The notes below the pieces were generated by a model, which did not search any database, was not told the origin of the DNA, and saw only the letters and a program-made list of their open reading frames with translations. From Candidatus Fibrimonadales bacterium (GTDB lineage Bacteria > Fibrobacterota > Fibrobacteria > Fibrobacterales > Fibrobacteraceae), in NCBI GenBank assembly GCA_009788135.1, contig WQSA01000090.1, positions 1 through 8,800 on the forward strand: 8,800 nt of DNA, read 5' to 3'. Positions 1-5,216 of the stretch are shown one piece after another (position 1 is the stretch's first letter; each line of letters begins with the position of its first letter). Position numbers and translations under genes: made by a program.

Positions 1-560
1 TCGGTTAAATAATTCATTTTTATTATGGCAACCTTTAAAACATCATAGCCAAAACGTTTTTTTATGTCGTCATAAAGCTCCTGCTTCATTCCTTTTCCGA
101 GCAACTTGGTATTATCGTATAGCAGAACCACTGTATCTGCATTGCCCATAAACGCTCTCTCGCAAACGAACATGCTGCTGACCAGCATAACATCTGCCAA
201 AAGAACCGCAAGCAACGGCAACTCGTCTGTGGCCAGCGAATTCATAACTCCCAGAATTATGGAGGCAAAAAGGAAGGTCATCTCGCGAATCTGTATCTGC
301 TCCGTTCTGTAGCGCAAAATTGAAAGAATCGCAAACAAGCCAAAAGCAAAACCGGTTTTCACCTTTACCGAAGCGAGAAGCGAAGTAACTAAAAATATCA
401 AGACATTTGACATTATAAAGCTAAATGAATGCTCTCTTATGCGATGTTCCTTCGCATAAATACCACAAATCAAGATGTAAGCAAACACTATATTCAACAC
501 AAAGCGTACGCCAAGCGATGTTATAAAGTTTAAATCATCCGGACCAATCATAATGTTCAT
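1..560 (-). CDS. DUF4956 family membrane protein, partial (C-terminus cut by window edge)
   Basis: I translated this frame by hand. It is open from ATG at 560 down to position 3 (186 codons, no stop) and runs off the window. The N-terminal half is hydrophobic, with probable membrane segments at about residues 11-35, 47-64, 70-82, 94-110 and 114-132. The family signature of DUF4956 is visible at about 79-98, 'LSILRYRTEQIQIREMTFLF', followed by a more polar, probably cytosolic tail from about 134. The family is usually a little over 200 residues, so only the last part should be missing. The start is supported by AAGGAG six bases upstream and by an ATGA overlap with the stop of the VTC-domain gene, which indicates translational coupling. 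DUF4956 proteins are, from memory, often encoded next to VTC-type polymerase genes. The molecular function is unknown; a membrane partner or channel for the polymerase is inference. Confidence 0.88.
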   Translation of the reverse strand, partial: MNIMIGPDDLNFITSLGVRFVLNIVFAYILICGIYAKEHRIREHSFSFIMSNVLIFLVTSLLASVKVKTGFAFGLFAILSILRYRTEQIQIREMTFLFASIILGVMNSLATDELPLLAVLLADVMLVSSMFVCERAFMGNADTVVLLYDNTKLLGKGMKQELYDDIKKRFGYDVLKVAIIKMNYLT

Positions 561-1348
561 ACTGAACTCCTTTCATAAACTAGTTTCTTTATTCTGGGCA
601 AAAAACGGTTTTTCTTTGCTTCGTTGTGAGTTAGCGCAACCCCAATTGCATATTTGGAAAATCCGCCGGGATTTTTATGGATTTTGCGGAAAAATTCCTG
701 AGAAGCAGTTATATCCGGGCTTCTCTCTCTTTTCAGCTCAACTATTGCAGTTTTGCCAAGCATAAATTCTTCGTTGTTGTAGCCATATTTCAAACCAAAG
801 TCAAGCGTCATTCTTTCCGGGAAGTGCTTGTTCAAAAGCGTTATACGGTTGAAATAAACAAACAAGGATGGGAGCAGATCTTCGAAGTTGTACCCGTTTT
901 TTTTAGCCAAAAAAGAAAATGCGTTGTCGAATTTGGCAAGGTCTTCGAGTATGGGGATATTCGGAGCGTCTTCTTTGATTTTATCTCTGCGCTGACGGAA
1001 TTTTATTGTTTTTCCAGTGTTGAGTTTTTGCTTTATCTCATTGAAAATTTTTCCGTTGCTCAGATATTGCCGCGTGCGAAATTTGAACCTGTTCGCGCGC
1101 CTGTTGTGGTGCAGATTGAAGCAGAGCAATTCCGGAGTGTCAAAATAAACCGTTCTGTAGCTCTGAATTACGCTGTCATTTATCTCAAGCAGGGAATAAT
1201 TCTCCCGAATGTTTTTCAAAAAATCAAGGGCGCTTTCCACCTTCAAAACAAACTTGGTATCAAACCTGTTCAAAAAAGACATCGCCTTTGACTCTTCCAG
1301 CGAAGAGCGCGAGAAATCTTTTAGATTGTCTTGAAAGGTTTCAAACAT
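557..1348 (-). CDS. VTC-domain (polyphosphate polymerase-like) protein
   Basis: This 263-residue soluble protein matches the VTC domain, a triphosphate-tunnel metalloenzyme fold. In yeast Vtc4 that fold makes polyphosphate from ATP. The charged residues expected to line the tunnel appear in order: R28 and K32 in 'NRFDTKFVL', the 'YFDT' turn at 68-71, the basic strand R87/K89/R91/R93, E104/K106/K108, R118/R120, R168, R179 with D183, the 'VELK' strand with E204 and K206, and 'SKYAIG' at 231-236. Length is normal for a stand-alone bacterial VTC domain, and no SPX domain, signal peptide or membrane segment is seen, so it should be cytosolic. The ATG overlaps the preceding lipoprotein stop in TGATG. 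The only Shine-Dalgarno-like site, GGAGG, is 12 bases away, so reinitiation is likely. Catalytic competence looks intact, but whether the product is polyphosphate is not shown. Confidence 0.88.
   Translation of the reverse strand: MFETFQDNLKDFSRSSLEESKAMSFLNRFDTKFVLKVESALDFLKNIRENYSLLEINDSVIQSYRTVYFDTPELLCFNLHHNRRANRFKFRTRQYLSNGKIFNEIKQKLNTGKTIKFRQRRDKIKEDAPNIPILEDLAKFDNAFSFLAKKNGYNFEDLLPSLFVYFNRITLLNKHFPERMTLDFGLKYGYNNEEFMLGKTAIVELKRERSPDITASQEFFRKIHKNPGGFSKYAIGVALTHNEAKKNRFLPRIKKLVYERSSV
561..572 (-). promoter_or_regulatory. Coupled ribosome binding site for the DUF4956 gene
   Basis: AAGGAG (572-567 on the minus strand) lies inside the last codons of the VTC-domain gene, six bases before the ATG at 560, which itself overlaps the TGA stop as ATGA. 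It decides the DUF4956 start over the in-frame Met at residue 4. Confidence 0.7.
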
Positions 1349-2796
1349 CAGAGGCCGCCGCCTCCATTATTGGTAGTCAAGCTTCCCTTGTTGCATGTTG
1401 AGCCTGAAGGGCAATCTATTGCAGTTGAATTTTTCGATTTCACAGAGCCGCTTCCACCGCTAACTTCTAATTTTTTATCAACTTTTATGCCATCATCGTC
1501 AGCTTCAATATCAAGCACGCCTGCAGTCATAAACATGCTTCCATTTGTTCTTATTCCCCTTGATTTGCTTCCAGTGCTTTTTATGGTCAAGGATCCGCCT
1601 TCAAGATAGAAATCCAGATCCGTCTTTATCCCTGCAGCATTGCTCTCATCTCCAGCTTCATTTGTGTTTCTGCCGCCGCTTGTTTTTATATTTACGGTTC
1701 CACCTTTTATTTCCGTATATCCTGTTGAATTCATTCCCTTTGAGCCATCGCCAGAAACGCTTATATCAATGTTGATGCTTGCAAGGCTATCATTTACGGT
1801 TATGTTTTTGAAGCTTACTATTCCGTGAGATTTTATGTCTGAGGTTTTAGCAGTAACTTGACCGCCGAAAATTTTGACATTCAATCGCTCGCTTTGTATG
1901 GCATCGCCTACGCTTGTTATATCTATTTTTCCTCCTTTGATAATGATATCGTCATTTACATGGATGCCGTCTCCTGCGGCTTCAGCAACCTTTATGTTCC
2001 CGCTTTCAATTGTCAAATAATCGTCCGAAACTATTGCGTGACGATTTTTCGCCTTGATTTCCAGAGTGCCGCTGCCAAAGAAAACGAGCTGACCTTCGCT
2101 GAAAAGCGTGCCTTTTGCATCTTCTCCGTCAATGGTACTTGGATAGCCAGCCCCATCTGCCAGATAATTTTGCCCAACCAGGTAAATCCCTATTCTCTTG
2201 CCGTTTTGAATGTTTATAGCCGGGCCGTTCGGATTTGTTATATTCACCCCGTTCAAATGAATCGCTATTCTATGTTCCCCATAAACTTTGAGCGAGCCTC
2301 CGGTGGTGGCTCCGCTGACAACCAGATTGTATTCTGTAGTTGACGTAGAGGCTACAGTTACAGAAACATTTCCGCCGTTTTTAGTAAAACGGACTTCGCC
2401 TTCATTAGGGTTGATTATAGTCGGGTCGCTGTTACCATTGAATCTAATTACAATTGCGTTGCTCAAGCCTAAATCGGATGGAGGCCCGCTGTTGCCGCTG
2501 CTGCTGCTGTTTTCTGCATTGTTGCTGCTGCTGCTTCCAGCGTTATTGCCGCCGCTGCTGCTGTTTTCTGCATTGTTGCTGCTGCTACTTCCAGCGTTAT
2601 TGCCGCTGCTGCTGTTATTTTCGGTATCATTGCTACTGCTACTTTCAGTATTATTGTTATTGCTGCTACTGCTGCCTTCGGTGTTATTGCCGCTACTGCT
2701 GCTATCCGGTTCAGGAACTGGATCTGGGTCCGAGTCTCCGCTGCAAGACACGAAAAAAGCAATAAACAAGAGCAAAAATAATAGCTTTAATCTCAT
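1348..2796 (-). CDS. Carbohydrate-binding (Cthe_2159-type) domain lipoprotein with Ser/Asn linker
   Basis: The protein has 482 residues. Residues 1-17 are a short basic and hydrophobic signal ending in 'FFVSC', with Cys18 as the probable lipidation site and Ser at +2. Residues 19-31 are Asp/Pro-rich. About 32-106 is a low-complexity Ser/Asn/Gly linker like those in Fibrobacter surface proteins. From about 113 to the end is a repetitive beta-helix resembling the carbohydrate-binding domain first described in Clostridium thermocellum Cthe_2159. It has turns such as 'GDGIHVNDD' (275-283), 'ADDDGIKVD' (432-440) and 'GDAIQS' (297-302), whose Asp-rich loops would suit calcium. A Cys462/Cys468 pair near the C-terminus could form a disulfide. 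It is predicted to be surface or periplasmic and glycan-binding (cellulose or pectin in the founding member); the ligand here is unknown. It is the first gene of an operon, with GAGG six bases before ATG and a plausible promoter upstream. Confidence 0.85.
   Translation of the reverse strand: MRLKLLFLLLFIAFFVSCSGDSDPDPVPEPDSSSSGNNTEGSSSSNNNNTESSSSNDTENNSSSGNNAGSSSSNNAENSSSGGNNAGSSSSNNAENSSSSGNSGPPSDLGLSNAIVIRFNGNSDPTIINPNEGEVRFTKNGGNVSVTVASTSTTEYNLVVSGATTGGSLKVYGEHRIAIHLNGVNITNPNGPAINIQNGKRIGIYLVGQNYLADGAGYPSTIDGEDAKGTLFSEGQLVFFGSGTLEIKAKNRHAIVSDDYLTIESGNIKVAEAAGDGIHVNDDIIIKGGKIDITSVGDAIQSERLNVKIFGGQVTAKTSDIKSHGIVSFKNITVNDSLASINIDISVSGDGSKGMNSTGYTEIKGGTVNIKTSGGRNTNEAGDESNAAGIKTDLDFYLEGGSLTIKSTGSKSRGIRTNGSMFMTAGVLDIEADDDGIKVDKKLEVSGGSGSVKSKNSTAIDCPSGSTCNKGSLTTNNGGGGL
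2494..2655 (-). repeat. Three tandem 54-bp repeats encoding the Ser/Asn linker
   Basis: Copies begin at 2494, 2548 and 2602. The first two are nearly identical and the third is degenerate; it fades into further TTATTG/CTGCTG-rich sequence up to about 2710. Each copy encodes 18 residues of the type 'SSSSNNAENSSSGGNNAG'. The period is a multiple of three, so gain or loss of a copy would change linker length without breaking the frame. Confidence 0.8.
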
Positions 2797-2800
2797 TATA

Positions 2801-2807
2801 CACCTCT
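2801..2807 (-). promoter_or_regulatory. Ribosome binding site of the carbohydrate-binding lipoprotein gene
   Basis: On the minus strand AGAGGTG lies just upstream of the ATG at 2796, with the GAGG core six bases away. It fixes the start that gives a complete lipoprotein signal sequence. Confidence 0.7.
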
Positions 2808-2822
2808 AAATTAAAGTAGTCC

Positions 2823-2850
2823 ATTTTAAAACTACATTTTTTTTTTTCAA
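2823..2850 (-). promoter_or_regulatory. Putative sigma70-type promoter of the lipoprotein-VTC-DUF4956 operon
   Basis: Reading the minus strand, TTGAAA (2850-2845) and TAAAAT (2828-2823) are separated by 16 bases, most of them an A tract (11 consecutive A including part of the -35). This would start transcription about 20 bases before the lipoprotein ATG. It suggests the operon has its own promoter rather than depending only on read-through from lspA. The call is by eye in an A/T-rich gap where chance matches are common. Confidence 0.4.
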
Positions 2851-2887
2851 AACGTTAAGAAAATGTTACAAAAACAGCAAAAATGCG

Positions 2888-3388
2888 CTATAAATGTGAT
2901 ATTGCGTGCTTTTTTACGAAATAAGAGCCTATAAACAGCAAAACAATCCCTATTGTAACCCAGGAATCTGCCAAATTGAAGGTGGGCCAGCGCTCAAAAA
3001 TAAAGTCCGGGAAGTCTGTATCTATAAAATCCACCACTTTGCCAATGCGCAGCCTGTCGCAGAAGTTTCCAAGCGCACCGGCAATTATCAGAACAATGCC
3101 GAGCCTGGACAGATAGTCCTGCTTGTGCAATTCTCTGAAAAAATAGACAGCTCCCACGCAGGCAATAGCGGTTAAAACCCCAAAAAATAAGGTTGGCGAG
3201 AACCAGGGCACAATTTTCTGCGGATTCATGGAAAAAGCGGCACCTTCGTTGTAAACAAGCGTAAAACGAAGCAAATCCCCAATAACAGGCATGCTCCAGC
3301 CCAGCGTATGCGAGTCTGCCCAAAGCTTGGTAGCTTGGTCCAGAAGCAAAGCGACAGCGCCAATGGCAATGTAAACGGGTGTTTTCAT
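2888..3388 (-). CDS. lspA: Lipoprotein signal peptidase (signal peptidase II)
   Basis: The protein has 166 residues, the standard length for LspA, the inner-membrane aspartyl protease that removes signal peptides from diacylglyceryl-modified prolipoproteins. Conserved blocks are complete. 'DQATK' is at 17-21 and 'VYNEGAAFS' at 45-53. 'GNFCDR' at 107-112 supplies N108 and catalytic D111, and 'FNLADS' at 137-142 supplies N138, A140 and catalytic D141. Four membrane segments fit at about 5-17, 66-84, 96-107 and 143-158. The start at 3388 gives the normal N-terminus, but no Shine-Dalgarno is visible; the leader reads ACCCCCAAGA before ATG. The gene stands alone, 91 bp ahead of the lipoprotein operon and about 210 bp after the ATPase gene, with a MITE-like repeat occupying its upstream region. 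A -10-like TATATT lies only about 10 bases before the ATG. Confidence 0.96.
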   Translation of the reverse strand: MKTPVYIAIGAVALLLDQATKLWADSHTLGWSMPVIGDLLRFTLVYNEGAAFSMNPQKIVPWFSPTLFFGVLTAIACVGAVYFFRELHKQDYLSRLGIVLIIAGALGNFCDRLRIGKVVDFIDTDFPDFIFERWPTFNLADSWVTIGIVLLFIGSYFVKKHAISHL

Positions 3389-3435
3389 TCTTGGGGGTAA
3401 TATAGTAAATAGCGATTAACTCAGACTTCATGGAT

Positions 3436-3465
3436 TAGTTGAGAGTTGAGAGTTGAGAGTTGAGA
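3436..3465 (+). repeat. Left heptamer-repeat arm, (GTTGAGA)x4
   Basis: There are four uninterrupted copies of GTTGAGA at 3438-3465, preceded by TA. This is the left half of the inverted repeat; its partner is at 3525-3554. Confidence 0.9.
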
Positions 3466-3524
3466 ATGATTTTAACATATAATGGCTAAAATATCTCAAA
3501 AATGCACTTTTTCATTTTTTTAAC

Positions 3525-3554
3525 TCTCCACTTTCAACTCTCAACTCTCAACTA
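3525..3554 (-). repeat. Right heptamer-repeat arm, inverted and slightly decayed
   Basis: On the minus strand the arm reads TAGTTGAGAGTTGAGAGTTG and then AAAGTGGAGA. It matches the left arm at 28 of 30 positions, so two of the heptamer boundaries have mutated while the rest is perfect. Confidence 0.88.
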
Positions 3555-3599
3555 AGCGACTAAATCAGCGTTTACTATAGAAAAAGTAAAGGCAGGGGA

Positions 3600-5198
3600 C
3601 TAATTTGCTATTTTGATTTTCCAATCCACAACATTCTTCTTTTTGCTGCAGAATTTAACGCCAACCTTAATGATTTTCCTCGCTTCTCGCCCCTTTCCTA
3701 AACGTTTGTAAGCAACAGCATAACCTTTTTCCTCAATCTGCTTCAAAGCAGTCGCCACGCTTTTGTCTTTTTTGAACTCCATTATATAAACATAACCGCC
3801 AAACTCAATAACAGCGTCCACGCTTCCCAAAGCGCTATGCACTTCCACATTGCAACGCACCCCAAGCATATTCAAAATATTCGCTACCGCAAACTCAAAA
3901 TAATATTCTTTTATCTTGGCAATCAAGCTATAATCAACTTTTTGCAAATAGACTTTCAGCACTTCCATAAATCCTTTGACATTGCCTGTTTTTAAGGCAT
4001 CTGTTAATTCTACCCCATAATTGTCGCTATCCGTATTGATTGAATTTCCAAAATAACTTGCCAAAAATTTCGCAAACGAGCTCCTAACCTCACCGTTAGG
4101 ATAATCAAGTGTGAATAAAACATTCTCCTTATCATAGCTGGCTATGGTCAAATAACCTGCCTGATAAAGCAGCGGAATCAAGGAAAGCGTGTCTTTATCG
4201 TATTTTGCAAAAGATTCTGCGCTAATTCTTTGTTTCTTAAAATTTTGCAACCTATCTGGCTGATTTTTTACATACTCAACCAAAAAACTCGGAGTTCCAG
4301 TTTCCGACCAAAATGGTCTAAATGCAAAATTGCCAAGAAAATGCTTTATTATGCTCATTGGATTATATACGGAAACACTATCATCAGAAAAATGATAGCC
4401 ATTGTAATAGCTTCTCAATCTGGAAAGATATTCTTCTTTCGTTTTAAATTCCAAATGTTTAAATCCATCTTCAATTTCCACATCAAAATTCTTTTCCAGT
4501 TCTTCCTGTGTTATGCCACACAGGGCACAGAAATTCGGGTGCATGGAGATGTCTTCAGGTTGGTTCATTCCGCTGAACAGGCTTACCTGCGAAAATTTTG
4601 TAACTCCAGTTATAAATACAAACTTTAAATATTTATCGCAGCCTTTGAGAACTTTGTAAAATCCCTGTAATTCTTTGCGGATAAGTTCATGATTTTCAGG
4701 AAAGTTCAATGTATCTAGCATAGGACAGTCATACTCATCCACAATAACAACGACTTCTCCCATTTTTTCATAGAGAGCTACTATTAAATCAAAAAAATTA
4801 TCGCTAATGTCACCTTTTCCCAGTTTAATTTTATAATTTTTCGCACAAAGATTCAATTGCTTGTTTATCAAGGTTCTAAGATTTTTTAGTCCATTTTCTC
4901 CAGTAAAATTTGCAAGACTAGTATCCAAGCGAATAACAGGATATTTCTTCCATTTCCAGTTGGTTTTTCCAATAGCTAATCCTTTGAACAGCTTTTTTTC
5001 ATTTGAAAAAAGAGCTTCTAAGGTTGAGCAGGTCAAGCTTTTGCCGAATCTGCGGGGGCGGCTCAAGAAAACAACCTTGTAATTACTTACCATATTGTAA
5101 ATGTGCAGAGTTTTATCCACATAAACATCATAGTTAAGCCGAACTTGGCTAAAAGTTTGAACGCCGGAAGGCAGCTTGCGTATTTCAGGCATTCCCAT
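3600..5198 (-). CDS. AAA-ATPase-like protein with C-terminal PD-(D/E)XK nuclease domain
   Basis: The 532 residues match the two-domain 'AAA-ATPase-like plus PD-(D/E)XK' family, often present in many copies in Bacteroidota, Fibrobacterota and spirochaetes. The N-terminal domain (about 5-280) has a Walker A-like 'SRPRRFGKSL' (46-55, K53), a Walker B 'VVIVDEYD' (150-157, D154/E155) and a sensor-like 'FITGVTKFSQVSLFSGMN' (195-212). The C-terminal domain (about 430-520) carries 'GSVDAVIEF' (D461), 'YIMEFKK' (E474, K476) and 'KQIEEKGYA' (486-494), a typical PD-(D/E)XK core with its Q motif. Length is normal and both active sites look intact. The biological role is not established; nucleic-acid processing or selfish behaviour have been suggested for such genes. 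It starts 18 bp after the surface-protein stop with no visible Shine-Dalgarno; Met3 (5192) is an alternative start. The MITE-like repeat begins 21 bp beyond its stop. Confidence 0.9.
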   Translation of the reverse strand: MGMPEIRKLPSGVQTFSQVRLNYDVYVDKTLHIYNMVSNYKVVFLSRPRRFGKSLTCSTLEALFSNEKKLFKGLAIGKTNWKWKKYPVIRLDTSLANFTGENGLKNLRTLINKQLNLCAKNYKIKLGKGDISDNFFDLIVALYEKMGEVVVIVDEYDCPMLDTLNFPENHELIRKELQGFYKVLKGCDKYLKFVFITGVTKFSQVSLFSGMNQPEDISMHPNFCALCGITQEELEKNFDVEIEDGFKHLEFKTKEEYLSRLRSYYNGYHFSDDSVSVYNPMSIIKHFLGNFAFRPFWSETGTPSFLVEYVKNQPDRLQNFKKQRISAESFAKYDKDTLSLIPLLYQAGYLTIASYDKENVLFTLDYPNGEVRSSFAKFLASYFGNSINTDSDNYGVELTDALKTGNVKGFMEVLKVYLQKVDYSLIAKIKEYYFEFAVANILNMLGVRCNVEVHSALGSVDAVIEFGGYVYIMEFKKDKSVATALKQIEEKGYAVAYKRLGKGREARKIIKVGVKFCSKKKNVVDWKIKIAN

Positions 5199-5216
5199 AT
5201 TGCATAAAATAGAAAA

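Larger units (their letters stand above)
3401..3579. repeat. MITE-like imperfect inverted-repeat element
   Basis: The outer ends are TATAGTAAA (3401-3409) and its exact complement TTTACTATA (3571-3579). Inside are two arms of about 30 bases. The left arm (3436-3465) is TAG-type sequence followed by four perfect GTTGAGA heptamers (3438-3465). The right arm (3525-3554) is its reverse complement with two mismatches. The loop of 59 bases (3466-3524) is A/T-rich. Between the outer and inner arms the sides share only scraps of sequence. The whole element is 179 bp, has no coding capacity and fills the gap between the ATPase gene and lspA. The structure fits a small non-autonomous element with TA at its ends, or a folded regulatory or terminator RNA. 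I cannot see other copies from one window. Confidence 0.65.

Noticed and set aside
677..1291. Plus-strand open frame of 204 codons
   Set aside because: It lies entirely antisense to the well-supported VTC-domain gene. Its product has no recognisable family and there is no ribosome binding site.
2469..2762. Minus-strand Ala-rich frame of 97 codons
   Set aside because: It is an out-of-frame reading of the same linker repeats inside the lipoprotein gene.
2288..2809. Plus-strand Leu-rich open frame of 173 codons (and a Cys-rich one at 2454-2765)
   Set aside because: Both arise from the CTGCTG-type repeats antisense to the Ser/Asn linker. Their composition is pure low complexity.
2837..2847. T11 tract as an intrinsic terminator or phase-variation tract
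   Set aside because: On the plus strand no hairpin precedes it and no gene ends there. On the minus strand it is an A tract better explained as part of an A-rich promoter spacer.
2994..3431. Minus-strand frame of 145 codons overlapping lspA
   Set aside because: It is the +1 shadow of lspA. The lspA frame has all catalytic motifs and the expected length.
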